Assembly (NCBI GenBank): GCA_016219875.1
Contig: JACRJZ010000104.1
Coordinates: 1-64,000, forward strand
From: Verrucomicrobiota bacterium
Lineage (GTDB): Bacteria > Verrucomicrobiota > Verrucomicrobiia > Limisphaerales > JACRJZ01
Length of the DNA: 64,000 nucleotides
Direction of reading: 5' to 3'
Shown here: positions 16,879 to 25,505 of the stretch, piece by piece
How the letters are laid out: each line of letters opens with the position of its first letter
Position numbering within the stretch: position 1 is the stretch's first letter
Notes under the pieces: model-generated
Told to the model about the DNA's origin: nothing
The model's database searches: none
What the model saw: only the letters and a program-made list of their open reading frames with translations
Position numbers and translations under genes: made by a program

Positions 16879-18336
16879 TCACCGGATGGCGAGTTCCTTC
16901 TTGATCCCGAATTTCTCGATGCGCTTGCGCAGCGTGGCGCGGGTGATGCCCAGCAGCTTCGCGGCCTGGACTTGGTTGCCCTGGGTTTCCCGCAAGGCCT
17001 GGATCACCAACTCCCGCTCCACTGTGGGAATGATCTTCCGGGTCCCATCCTGCCGCGCCCATTGGAAAAGGGCCTGAGCAAGCTGGGTGGTTTCGCTGGA
17101 CGCCACCAAAGTCGCTGCCACCGGCGGCGCCGCGGCCGGAGCTGCTTCCCGACGCTCCGAAACCGCCGTGCCCAAGATCTCCGGCGGCAAGTCCACCGGC
17201 AGGATGGCGTCGCTCTTCGAGATGACCAGCGCACGCTGGATGGCGTTCTCCAGTTCGCGGACGTTGCCCGGCCAGGCGTATCGCTGCAAAGTCATCAGGG
17301 CGTCCGTAGAGATCGTCTTGGGGGCACGTTTGTGCTGCTCGGCAAACTTCTTCAGGAAGTAGCTCACGAGCAGCGGAATGTCCGCGGCCCGCTCGCGCAA
17401 CGGCGGCACTTGGATACGCACCACGTTCAGCCGGTAGAACAAGTCCTCGCGGAACTGCTTCGCCGCCACCGCCTGTTCCAGCGGCTTGTTCGTGGCCGCG
17501 ATGACGCGCACGTTCACTTGGACCGCTTGGTTGCCGCCCACGCGCTCAAACGTCCCGGATTGCAGGACGCGGAGAATCTTCGTCTGCGTGGGCAACGACA
17601 TGTCGCCGATCTCGTCGAGAAAGATCGTGCCGCCGTTGCACTGCTCGAACTTTCCAATGCGCTGTTGGGTGGCCCCGGTGAAGGCGCCTTTCTCGTGGCC
17701 GAAGAGTTCGCTCTCCAGCAGGTTGTCCGGAATGGCGGCGCAGTTGATGGCCAGGAACGGCTGGCTGCTGCGCTGGCTATGATGGTAGATGGCGCGGGCC
17801 ACCAGTTCCTTGCCGGTACCGCTCTCGCCCGTGATGAGCGCGGTGGCGTCCGAGGCGGCGAGTTGCCCGATCAGTTTGAAGACGTTTTGCATCGCCTCCG
17901 TGCGGCCGACGATGCCGAGGGAGTAATCCTCCGACTCGAGCAACGGCTCGTAGGAGACGACCTGCTTCATGGCGCGCGAAGCCTTGAGGGCGTCGGCGAC
18001 GATCTGCTTGAGCTTCGGCACGTCGAACGGCTTGAGCAGGTAATCGTAGGCGCCGAGCTTCATCGCCTCGATGGCCATCTGGGTGGTGCCGTAGGCGGTC
18101 ATCAGAATGACCGGCAGCTTGGCGTCGGTCTGGCGGAGGCGGCGCAGCGTTTCCAAGCCGCTGATCCCGCCCATGCGGATGTCCATGATGACGAGGTCGG
18201 GCTGGAGGCGGGGAATGAGCTTGAGACCCTCTTCCCCGCTGGAGGCGGTGGAGAGATCAATCTCTGGCGAGCTGAAGATGCGGCGGAAGGAGTACTGCAC
18301 GTCCGCCTCGTCGTCGATCAACAGGAGCTTGTCCAT
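16879..18336 (-). CDS. NtrC-family sigma-54-dependent response regulator
   Basis: A 485-residue transcription activator. The receiver domain (residues 1-120) has DDE, the phosphoacceptor Asp in LVIMDIRM, MTAYG and LLKPFD. The AAA+ domain has Walker A GESGTGKE and the sigma-54 contact loop GAFTGA. A C-terminal Fis-type helix-turn-helix follows (GNQVQAAKLLGITRATLRKRI). It binds enhancer-like sites and activates RpoN promoters. ATG 18336 is supported by the receiver start. No histidine kinase is adjacent, so the partner must be elsewhere. Confidence 0.95.
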   Translation of the reverse strand: MDKLLLIDDEADVQYSFRRIFSSPEIDLSTASSGEEGLKLIPRLQPDLVIMDIRMGGISGLETLRRLRQTDAKLPVILMTAYGTTQMAIEAMKLGAYDYLLKPFDVPKLKQIVADALKASRAMKQVVSYEPLLESEDYSLGIVGRTEAMQNVFKLIGQLAASDATALITGESGTGKELVARAIYHHSQRSSQPFLAINCAAIPDNLLESELFGHEKGAFTGATQQRIGKFEQCNGGTIFLDEIGDMSLPTQTKILRVLQSGTFERVGGNQAVQVNVRVIAATNKPLEQAVAAKQFREDLFYRLNVVRIQVPPLRERAADIPLLVSYFLKKFAEQHKRAPKTISTDALMTLQRYAWPGNVRELENAIQRALVISKSDAILPVDLPPEILGTAVSERREAAPAAAPPVAATLVASSETTQLAQALFQWARQDGTRKIIPTVERELVIQALRETQGNQVQAAKLLGITRATLRKRIEKFGIKKELAIR

Positions 18337-18656
18337 CGTGTCGCGTGTTGCGTGTTGCGCGTCGCGCGCCCGGCATGGAACGCCACGCGCGACCCGCAAG
18401 ACCTACTGCGTCCGGCGCAATACGCAACACGAATTTCCGGCGCGCCGAAATCCTCCGGTCTTCCCCGACGTGCCGTGCCGGTGGGGCGAACGTCCTCGCG
18501 CGCCGCGGGGCCTGCACTGGGAGCGGCTCGCGAGGACGCTCGCCCCACCAAACTGACCTTCAATCGATTCCTGCGAATCACTGACCCATTATAGCGCGCC
18601 CGGGCGAGCGCCCAGTTGACAACCGACCAGCCATGCGCAGACTTCCGCCCGGAACC
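18337..18656. other. Divergent spacer, 320 bp, with repeats
   Basis: The spacer separates the divergent NtrC-type and FmdB-type genes. It holds short CGCAACACG-type direct repeats near 18340-18430 and one family I hairpin. No gene is seen. Promoters for both flanking genes should lie here, but no convincing -10/-35 or -24/-12 pair could be picked out. Confidence 0.5.
18481..18548. repeat. REP-like hairpin, family I, copy 1
   Basis: A 68-bp palindrome with GTGGGGCGAACGTCCTCGCG at one end and CGCGAGGACGCTCGCCCCAC at the other. Further copies lie at 39504-39572 and 40700-40768. It sits between the divergent NtrC-type and FmdB-type genes. Confidence 0.85.
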
Positions 18657-18902
18657 ATGCCGCTCTACGAATACGAAGTCTGCGACGGTGGCTGCGACAT
18701 CTGCGGGGGCCACTTCACCCTGCAGCGGCCGGTCAAGGCCCCGCCGTTGACCAAGTGCCCGCTCTGCAAGAAGCCGGTGCGCAAGGTCATCTCCAGCTTC
18801 AGCACGCCGACCAAGCTCAAGCCGCTTTCCATCTCCGACGCCAAGAAAGCCGGCTTCACGGTCTTGAAACGGCTCGGCAAAGGGGAATACGAGAAGCAGT
18901 AG
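18657..18902 (+). CDS. FmdB-type zinc ribbon protein
   Basis: An 81-residue protein starting MPLYEYEV, the usual FmdB opening, with two C-x2-C pairs (CDIC and CPLC) that would bind one zinc ion. Homologues are putative regulatory or nucleic-acid-binding zinc ribbons with no firm function. The ATG at 18657 is favoured over one eight codons upstream because the conserved PLYEYE begins there. It is flanked by repeat elements and is not in an obvious operon. Confidence 0.88.
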   Translation: MPLYEYEVCDGGCDICGGHFTLQRPVKAPPLTKCPLCKKPVRKVISSFSTPTKLKPLSISDAKKAGFTVLKRLGKGEYEKQ

Positions 18903-18920
18903 CGGCAATCTCACCTCCCC

Positions 18921-18995
18921 GTAGCGGCGTCTCGGCAGAGCGCCGCCGTCTTCCCGCGTAAATCATACAACGGCGTTCTGCCGAGACGCCGCTAC
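18921..18995. repeat. REP-like hairpin, family G, copy 1
   Basis: Arms of 25 bp starting GTAGCGGCGTCTCGGCAGAG pair with CTCTGCCGAGACGCCGCTAC-type sequence with one mismatch, over a 75-bp unit. A second copy lies at 53355-53449. It lies between the convergent FmdB-type and GH172 genes. Confidence 0.85.
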
Positions 18996-19030
18996 GCCCG
19001 CAAAGTTTGATATTGGCCCAGCCGTCACTC

Positions 19031-21043
19031 CTACAGCACCGGCTCCAGCTTCACGTAATCCAGCCCGAACATGTAAGACTTCATGGCCTTGGCGTTGGCG
19101 CCGATGATCTCCACGCCCAGTTTGTGTTCGCCAGCGGTTAATTCCTGAATCCCTCGGTCGAGGACGCCGGTGTGGGCGACCTGCGGATTGAAGAGGTCAA
19201 TCGGCTCACCCAGTTTCTTGCCGTCGAGGGAAAGTTGCACGATGCCGTAGTCCCGGGCCTTCGTAAGCTGGAGCGCGAGCTGGTAGCGGCCTGCCTTGGC
19301 CACGGGCAGCGCCAGTTCCAATCTGTCGCCGGGCTTGGCGCCGGTCCACCAAAGCTGCGCCGCGTTGCTCCATTCCGCCTCGTAGTGGTCCATCGCTTGT
19401 TCGTGCGGATTGCCGGCGGACTTGGAGAGGACCTTCATCGTCTCGCCCTCGAGGGCGCCTTTGACCACGACGTTGGTCGGCTCCGCCCAGTAACCGACGC
19501 GCTCGGTGATCGGCAGCGGCGGATACGGGTCTTTGCCGTCGGGCGCTTGATACCAGTAGGTCGTGCAGGCGTAGAGTGTGGGGCGCTTGTTCGGGAAGTA
19601 CTTCTCGATCGCGCCCTCGAAGGACTTCTGGAACGGCACGTTGTCGGTGATGTGCCAGCGGTTCACGGAGATGTGGCCCTTGTTGCCCATCGAGATCGTC
19701 TGGTTGTGGTAAGCGTTCTGGAACAGCGTCGGATTGCACCACGCATAACCGAAGTAGTCTTCCGACCCCGTGCCGATGGTGGACGGGAACTTCTCGCCGT
19801 CCACAAAGAACTTCTCGTCGCCCTCGCCCCACCAACTGCCTTTCGGGTTCCAGACATGGAGCATCACGCCGCAGAACCGCCCCCGCCCTTCTGTCTTGAG
19901 CATCGTCCAGTCGATGGCGCGCTCCGGCTCTGCGGGCAGGAGAGCGTCGCGATGCCACTTGGCGTGAAAGCGCGCCAGGCGGGACAGGTCATTGGTCAGC
20001 GGCGTCACGAGAATCTCGAACGTCACCTTGCGGGTTTCGGCGCCGTCGTTGAGGAGCGTGATCTGGGCGTTGGCGGCAAACGGCATGAACCAGTTGCAGT
20101 ACCACCAGCCGTCGTCGGTGAGGCCCGACGGGAACGAGAGGTGTTGGTTGGCCCCCGCCGCGGTGCCAAAGAAATCTCCGAGCGGTGCCCACACGCTGGG
20201 CTGCTCTTCGCCGTCCCACTTGATCTGGAGGCTGAGTTCACGGAGCACCTCGCGGTCCTTGGGCAGGCCCGGCAACTCCACCTTGCACCGCATGGCACGG
20301 ATGGCGGCGGGGCCTTTCCAGTTGCCGCGGACGGGCTGGCCTGGCTGGAGGACAAAGTCCCGACGGAACGGCGTGTCGTTGGTGCGCGCCGTGGCCGGGC
20401 CGCCGGCGCTGAGGACCTTGTTGGCTTCGTCCAGCGCAGCGTTTTCCTCCGCCGACAACTGCCGCTTGAACGTCGGCACCTGCGTGCCCTTCGGGTAAGT
20501 CGCATAGACGAACTGGAAGTAGGCGCCCCAGCCCTTCTCGGCCACGATCTTGCAGGATTTCTGGTACGGGATGGGCGTGTAATTGTTCCAGCCTTTGGCC
20601 GTTTCATGCACGAGAGCAGAGCGCGTGAACGGTTCGTGCTTCTTGTCGAAGTAGCCAAGGAACGGCAGGTCCACCGCCGGCTCGCTCGCCCCGTCGAGAT
20701 AGATTTGCACGCGGCCGTCCTGCGGGCGCGCCGACCACATCCGCCAGATGCAGCCTGGCCCTTCCATCTCGGCGAACACGAACTTGTCGCCGTCCTTGCG
20801 AATGACGCCGCCGCCATCGCCGTTCGCGTCCCACGCGACGTACTTGCCCGTCGCGTCATCGTAGCGGCTCTTCCGGTCGTAGCTCGACCACTGGGCGCAG
20901 GTTTCGCCGGGCGCGGGCAACGCGGCCAGCGCTTCCAAGTCGGTCAGCCGCTTGATGAGGTCGGTGTAGGTGAGGGTGTCCGCGGCCTGGGCGAATTGAG
21001 TGGCAGCGGTGAGAGCGAGAGTCACGGTCCAGAGGGTGCGCAT
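19031..21043 (-). CDS. Exported GH172 (DUF2961) family protein
   Basis: A 670-residue secreted protein with a signal peptide (residues about 1-20, ending in AQAAD). Residues about 45-500 match the DUF2961 family, now glycoside hydrolase family 172, whose characterised members act on difructose- or arabinan-type linkages. Supporting phrases are EGPGCIWRMW, GSEDYFGYAW and DNVPFQKSFEGAIEKYF. The last about 150 residues look like a beta-sandwich carbohydrate-binding domain (AGRYQLALQL, AGEHKLGVEIIG). Exact substrate unknown. It is followed on the same strand by a zinc-ribbon protein gene lying upstream. Confidence 0.9.
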   Translation of the reverse strand: MRTLWTVTLALTAATQFAQAADTLTYTDLIKRLTDLEALAALPAPGETCAQWSSYDRKSRYDDATGKYVAWDANGDGGGVIRKDGDKFVFAEMEGPGCIWRMWSARPQDGRVQIYLDGASEPAVDLPFLGYFDKKHEPFTRSALVHETAKGWNNYTPIPYQKSCKIVAEKGWGAYFQFVYATYPKGTQVPTFKRQLSAEENAALDEANKVLSAGGPATARTNDTPFRRDFVLQPGQPVRGNWKGPAAIRAMRCKVELPGLPKDREVLRELSLQIKWDGEEQPSVWAPLGDFFGTAAGANQHLSFPSGLTDDGWWYCNWFMPFAANAQITLLNDGAETRKVTFEILVTPLTNDLSRLARFHAKWHRDALLPAEPERAIDWTMLKTEGRGRFCGVMLHVWNPKGSWWGEGDEKFFVDGEKFPSTIGTGSEDYFGYAWCNPTLFQNAYHNQTISMGNKGHISVNRWHITDNVPFQKSFEGAIEKYFPNKRPTLYACTTYWYQAPDGKDPYPPLPITERVGYWAEPTNVVVKGALEGETMKVLSKSAGNPHEQAMDHYEAEWSNAAQLWWTGAKPGDRLELALPVAKAGRYQLALQLTKARDYGIVQLSLDGKKLGEPIDLFNPQVAHTGVLDRGIQELTAGEHKLGVEIIGANAKAMKSYMFGLDYVKLEPVL

Positions 21044-21148
21044 AGTCGGAGGGTTCGAAATTCAGGTGCAGGAAAAACGCCGAAGGCCAACGCAGCGCGG
21101 AGTTGAAAAGCAAGAATCCGCGCGTCGCCCGGCCTCGGCGTGCATGGG

Positions 21149-21616
21149 TCAGCCTTTGTACACGATGATCACGCCGAAGTCCTGAATCCACTGCCGGGTG
21201 GCCAGGTCTTGGTGGGTGTAGTTGATCGGCGTGATGGCCTTGATGTTCTCCTCGCCGATCTTCTCCAGGATGCTGCTGACCATTTCATCGAAATGGTCCT
21301 TGCCCACCTCGAAGCAATCGGAGCGGCGGATGGTCCGCACCTTGACCTTCTTGTCCGTCTCTTTGGCCGCCGTCTCCAGCGTGGGCTTGGGCTTCTCAAT
21401 GGCCACTTCCTTCTTCTTGTCGTGCTGCGGCACGACGAAGTGTTTGTCCTCCTTGGCGGCAGCCGAGCCCATGATGACGTTGAGGCTCTTCTCCGGCGGC
21501 GCGGGAGGCACCTCGATGGACTTGGCGCAGGCCGGGCATTCAATCTGCATCCCGGCGCCGGACGCATCGACCGTCAGGTCTTGACCGCAGTGGGGGCATT
21601 TGAAGTTTATGTCCAT
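21149..21616 (-). CDS. Zinc-ribbon protein of unknown function
   Basis: A 155-residue cytoplasmic protein. The N terminus has a zinc ribbon (FKCPHCGQDL and IECPACAKS, two C-x2-C pairs) followed by a Lys/Pro/Glu-rich linker. The C-terminal half (FDEMVSSILEKIGEENIKAI, WIQDFGVIIVYKG) is compact and conserved-looking but not recognised. It lies between the GH172 and TPR/FG-GAP genes on the same strand with gaps of about 105 and 80 bp. Confidence 0.82.
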   Translation of the reverse strand: MDINFKCPHCGQDLTVDASGAGMQIECPACAKSIEVPPAPPEKSLNVIMGSAAAKEDKHFVVPQHDKKKEVAIEKPKPTLETAAKETDKKVKVRTIRRSDCFEVGKDHFDEMVSSILEKIGEENIKAITPINYTHQDLATRQWIQDFGVIIVYKG

Positions 21617-21697
21617 AGTCGTCTTCGTCTGTTGTTTCGGATTGCGCGGGCACGCTACGGGCGCCGCAGACCGATGGCCAGCAAAAACTCGCCCGGT

Positions 21698-24600
21698 TTA
21701 CTTCTTCCGCGATAAAAAATGCGGTCCGACCCAGCGGGTGTTGTAGTGGTCCATCCAGGCGTCGTTGGTGAACGCGGGACGCCATTGCCGGCCGAGGCTC
21801 TGATCGTCCATGCCGTGCCACGGGAGCGGCTCCACGGTCAGGCCCGTCCTCACGTGGAAATCGGCGTCCTTGTCCCAGCCGCTGCTCAGGAGGAAGAAGT
21901 CCCGCACCGTGCCGGGAGGCGACGCCGGCAACTGGCCGGCGGCGAACTGGAGCGTGAGTTCGTCGCCGGCGTTGATGAGGGCCAGGGCGTTGTCGCGCCC
22001 GGCGACCAGTTCATTGACCTCGCCGTAGCGTGTACACCAGCCGGCGGGAAGGACCGTGAACACGGGCGCGGGCTGGGTCCGGCTGTACTCCGGCGTCAGC
22101 GGAAAGTTCCACGGCAAGGGCACCAGTTCGCTGAAGCCGCGCCAATGAAGGTCCGTCTTGACTGGCGAAAGCGTCACGATCCTCAGAACTCCTGAGCCGT
22201 GGGGTTGGCTTGGGCCGCCCGGTGAGGGCACCGGGCCTGCAAGAGACGTCGTGGCTGTAGGCCGGGTCCCCTGACCCGGCGTCACACGACCCACCCCGAT
22301 TCCACGAGACAGTGCAAGCTCCCCTGCCGGGTCCGCTTTCTCGAACAGCGCGATGCGGTCCCAGTGCAGTTCGAACGCCTCCGTGAGACGCAGCCGCTTC
22401 GCTTGCGGCGGCAGCTTCCCAGTGAGGTCCACGACAAGGCTCTTCGTCTTGCCGCACGGCGCGCCCACCACCACGTCCAGCGGTTTCCAGCCGCTTGCCG
22501 CCGTCTCGACTTCGAGCTGCGGAAACGGGAACGGCAGTCCGGGATACTCGGAGGCCGCGATGTTGGCCATGCCGCCGCCGAGCCGAAGCCAGCCGGTCAG
22601 CACAAGCACGAGCGGACGTGTCGAGTCGAGCGGGCCGAAATCGAGCACGTAGCCGTGCGGCTCAGCGTGACCGCGCAGTTGCGGCGCGCGGAGCTTGGGA
22701 GGCGAGGCGAACACGCTGTCATTCTCCGCCAGCGCGGCGGTGACGTCCTCGGTGTCTGGAGAGACAGGCGGGACGCCGGTCCCACCGCCGCGCGTGGCTT
22801 GGAGCAACGGACGGCGGTTGCAGAGCGCGACAAGCTCCGGCTTCGGATACGGCGGGCCAGGGCGCATCTTGCTCGTGGAGTGGACTTCGGTCCCGACGGG
22901 GTGATCGGCCACGACCAGTTTCGCTTCGTCGAGGTAGAGGACTTCGCGCAACTCCTCGGTGATCTGGAGGACAAAACTCCCGTCGCGCGGCTTGAAGTTC
23001 GCGTCGTTGCCGATCCACGCCAACTCGTCCGTGTCGGCGGCGATGTAGCGGCCCTCGGCCAACGGCAGCCCCAGCGGCGCACCGCCAAGAATGTCCGTGA
23101 CGAACCGGAACCGCGCGCCGTCCCAGGCGTAGAGATAGGGGCAAGAGCCTTCCTGAATGTTGATTTCCTCGAACGCCAAGGGCGTGCGCGGATCGACTTT
23201 GAGATCCACGAACGTCGGGCTGGTGTTGAACCAGCGGGCGTTCACCGAATCAAGCTGGGCGTGTTTGCCGACGCCGATCTCCACGGGCAGCGTCTGCACG
23301 CGGCGCGCCAGCCGCAAGCCGCCGGAAGTGATTTCAAGCCGGATGCCGAGGCCGCTCGCGTTGGATCGCCGGCCCGCGAGGCGGACTTTGAGTTGAAGAT
23401 TGGCGTTGCCGCCCTCGTTGCGCAGGAAGCGCAGCCCGCCCTTCTCCGTGCTGACGATCAGGTCCGTGTCGCCGTCGTGGTCGAAGTCGGCCAGGGCCAG
23501 CGAGTCGATCTTGTCCTGGCCCGCTTTGGCGAGGCCCACTGGGCCGGTCACATCGGCGAAGCTGCCGGGGCCGAGATTGCGCAAGAGCTTCGTGCCGTTA
23601 CCCACGATCAAGATGTCCAGCCAGCCGTCGTTGTCGTAGTCGAGCAGGCGCAGCTCGGCGGGTTGAAAGTTGCCGAGAGGGACCGCCGCGCGATTCTTCG
23701 TGTCGCTGAAGACGACTTCCAACTTGCCCGCAGTCGCGACCGCCAAGTCCGGCTTGAGGTCGTTGTTCAGGTCGCCCAACGCGATGAGTTCGCCCGCGGG
23801 CCAATCGGCGGGGGAATTGGTGGGCGTCAGCGGACCGCCGCGCAGTTTCGTGAGGAACAACGGCGGCTGGCCGGCACGGGTGACGAGCGCGTCCTGGATG
23901 TCGTCGTGGTTCCAATCCTCGATCGCGATCTGGCGCACGCCTGTCAGGTTTGCCGGCACGCCAGACGTGGCGGTGCGGTCGGCGAAATACATGTTGCCCA
24001 GATTGCGCAGCACGCGCACGCCGGCGCCGCCGGGATTGACGGCGAGCAAGTCAAGGCTGCCGCGAAAATCGAGATCGACCAGCGCGCCGTCCGTGGCGGC
24101 GATGTTCTTCAGCCCCGCGAACATCGTGGCGTCGGTGATCGCGCCGTTGGTGGTGAACTTGAAGAGTTTGACTCCCTTGTCGCCGAGGCACAGCGCGTCG
24201 GGCGCGCCGTCGTTGTTCAGGTCGCCAACCAAGCAGCGCGAGTACTTCGAGTCGGGAACGCCGGGCAAAACATTTCCGGCCGGCCGGAAGACCGCGTTGG
24301 TGTTCAGCAAGAGCCGAAAGCCGGCCGCGCCCTCGCCAACCAGAAGATGGTTGCGGCCGTCGTGCGCGAAGTCGATCACGCCCAGCGGGCCGTGAAACTG
24401 CGCGCCGGCGCCGAAGGCCGCGGTGGTGGCGTCGGCGAACGCGACCTTCACGCCGGACTTGTCCGGCGGCTCCAGTTGGAACGGCAGGCGCGGGACGGTG
24501 TAGCGGCATTGCTCCAGCGTGGCGAGCGTGACCGGCGTGCCGCCGCGCTTGGCCAGCGCCTGCTGGTGGGCTTCCACTTCGGCATCGGCCTCCGGGATCT

Positions 24601-25171
24601 TGCCGACGCGGCGCAAGGCCATGCTCAAGCGATAGTGCGCCGCGGGATGGTCGGCGTCGAACTGCACGAGCGTTTGCCACTCATTGATCGCATCGTCGAG
24701 GCGGCCCCAGCCTTCGTAGGCGAGGCCAAGCTGGAACTGCACGGCACTGATCGTGACATCGAGGTTCTTGGCCTGCGTGAGCGCCTGCACCGCGGCCTCG
24801 AACTGCCCGAGGCGGAGTCGCGCCAAGCCGGCGACATACCAAGCCGCGGCGGCATTGTGGTCGCGTTCGAGCGCGGCCTGGGCTTGGGCGATGGCCGAGG
24901 CGAACTGGCCGGCGTAGTAGAGCGCGAGGGCGAGGTTAACCTGGGCCTCGGGGTGGGTGGGCTGGAGCGCGAGCGCCTTTTCAAACGCTTCGACGGCGCT
25001 TTTGGCGTTGCCCTTTTCAAGCTGGGCCTTGCCGAGATTGCTCAGACGCGCGAACTGGTCGGAAGAACGCTGTCGGCCTTGTTGGAGGAAAATCACCGCC
25101 AGCAGCACGACCACCAGCAAAGTGCCCAGCACGAGCCATCGCGAAGAACTTCTCGGTGCGCCCGAATTCAT
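21698..25171 (-). CDS. TPR and FG-GAP/VCBS repeat protein (ASPIC/UnbV-like)
   Basis: A 1157-residue membrane-anchored or secreted protein. One transmembrane segment at about residues 13-30 (LVLGTLLVVVLLAVIFL) precedes TPR units at about 40-200 (NAKSAVEAFEKALALQPTHPE). FG-GAP/VCBS repeats follow at about 260-590 (VGDLNNDGAPDAL, DYDNDGWLDILIVGNG), then an ASPIC/UnbV-like stretch and a C-terminal region of unknown fold. Families of this kind are very common in Verrucomicrobiota and Acidobacteriota. ATG 25171 begins just before the membrane segment. Residues about 962-986 are encoded by a dispersed repeat (family H). Confidence 0.85.
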   Translation of the reverse strand: MNSGAPRSSSRWLVLGTLLVVVLLAVIFLQQGRQRSSDQFARLSNLGKAQLEKGNAKSAVEAFEKALALQPTHPEAQVNLALALYYAGQFASAIAQAQAALERDHNAAAAWYVAGLARLRLGQFEAAVQALTQAKNLDVTISAVQFQLGLAYEGWGRLDDAINEWQTLVQFDADHPAAHYRLSMALRRVGKIPEADAEVEAHQQALAKRGGTPVTLATLEQCRYTVPRLPFQLEPPDKSGVKVAFADATTAAFGAGAQFHGPLGVIDFAHDGRNHLLVGEGAAGFRLLLNTNAVFRPAGNVLPGVPDSKYSRCLVGDLNNDGAPDALCLGDKGVKLFKFTTNGAITDATMFAGLKNIAATDGALVDLDFRGSLDLLAVNPGGAGVRVLRNLGNMYFADRTATSGVPANLTGVRQIAIEDWNHDDIQDALVTRAGQPPLFLTKLRGGPLTPTNSPADWPAGELIALGDLNNDLKPDLAVATAGKLEVVFSDTKNRAAVPLGNFQPAELRLLDYDNDGWLDILIVGNGTKLLRNLGPGSFADVTGPVGLAKAGQDKIDSLALADFDHDGDTDLIVSTEKGGLRFLRNEGGNANLQLKVRLAGRRSNASGLGIRLEITSGGLRLARRVQTLPVEIGVGKHAQLDSVNARWFNTSPTFVDLKVDPRTPLAFEEINIQEGSCPYLYAWDGARFRFVTDILGGAPLGLPLAEGRYIAADTDELAWIGNDANFKPRDGSFVLQITEELREVLYLDEAKLVVADHPVGTEVHSTSKMRPGPPYPKPELVALCNRRPLLQATRGGGTGVPPVSPDTEDVTAALAENDSVFASPPKLRAPQLRGHAEPHGYVLDFGPLDSTRPLVLVLTGWLRLGGGMANIAASEYPGLPFPFPQLEVETAASGWKPLDVVVGAPCGKTKSLVVDLTGKLPPQAKRLRLTEAFELHWDRIALFEKADPAGELALSRGIGVGRVTPGQGTRPTATTSLAGPVPSPGGPSQPHGSGVLRIVTLSPVKTDLHWRGFSELVPLPWNFPLTPEYSRTQPAPVFTVLPAGWCTRYGEVNELVAGRDNALALINAGDELTLQFAAGQLPASPPGTVRDFFLLSSGWDKDADFHVRTGLTVEPLPWHGMDDQSLGRQWRPAFTNDAWMDHYNTRWVGPHFLSRKK
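22212..22281. repeat. REP-like hairpin, family H, copy 1, inside a coding region
   Basis: A 70-bp unit containing CCGCCCGGTGAGGGCACCGG and GGCCGGGTCCCCTGACCCGG, the same length and layout as the intergenic copy at 27322-27391. It is translated in frame on the minus strand as a Pro/Gly/Thr-rich segment (PGQGTRPTATTSLAGPVPSP) in the TPR/FG-GAP protein. Confidence 0.88.
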
Positions 25172-25238
25172 GGGCCGGCAGGATGAGGGAAACGAGGCGA
25201 AGTTCAAAGTTCAAAGTTCAAAGTTCCGATCCGGCGCA

Positions 25239-25437
25239 AGGCTGCACCAAGCTCGGTTCGGGAGCACTCGTCGCGCAGACTTTCCCGTCTGCCGTAGCGC
25301 CGGTTTTCCAACCGGCGAGCGTTGGACAAGGCCGGCCGGCTGGAAGTTTCACGGTCTTGCCGACTGCAAGTCGGCGCTACGGCAGGTTGAAAACCTGCGC
25401 CACCCAGTGCGCCGGTCGAGAGCTTGATGCGTCGTTG
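25239..25437. mobile_element. MITE-like element, family B, copy 2
   Basis: About 199 bp, in the opposite orientation to the copy at 5296-5496. Ends are AAGGCTGCACCAAGCTC and GAGCTTGATGCGTCGTT, with imperfect 10-bp direct repeats (GATCCGGCGC and GGTCCGGAGC, 8 of 10 identical) outside. An AAAGTTC heptad array precedes it at about 25199-25228. Together they fill the 334-bp gap between the TPR/FG-GAP and sulfatase genes. Confidence 0.78.
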
Positions 25438-25505
25438 GGTCCGGAGCACTCGTGCTGACGAACCGGATTTCGACATTCGCGAATCGTGCGGCTAGAATGC
25501 GGCGC

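Noticed and set aside
22364..25186. Long plus-strand frame opposite the TPR/FG-GAP gene
   Set aside because: Antisense shadow; the minus-strand protein has clear TPR and FG-GAP repeats.
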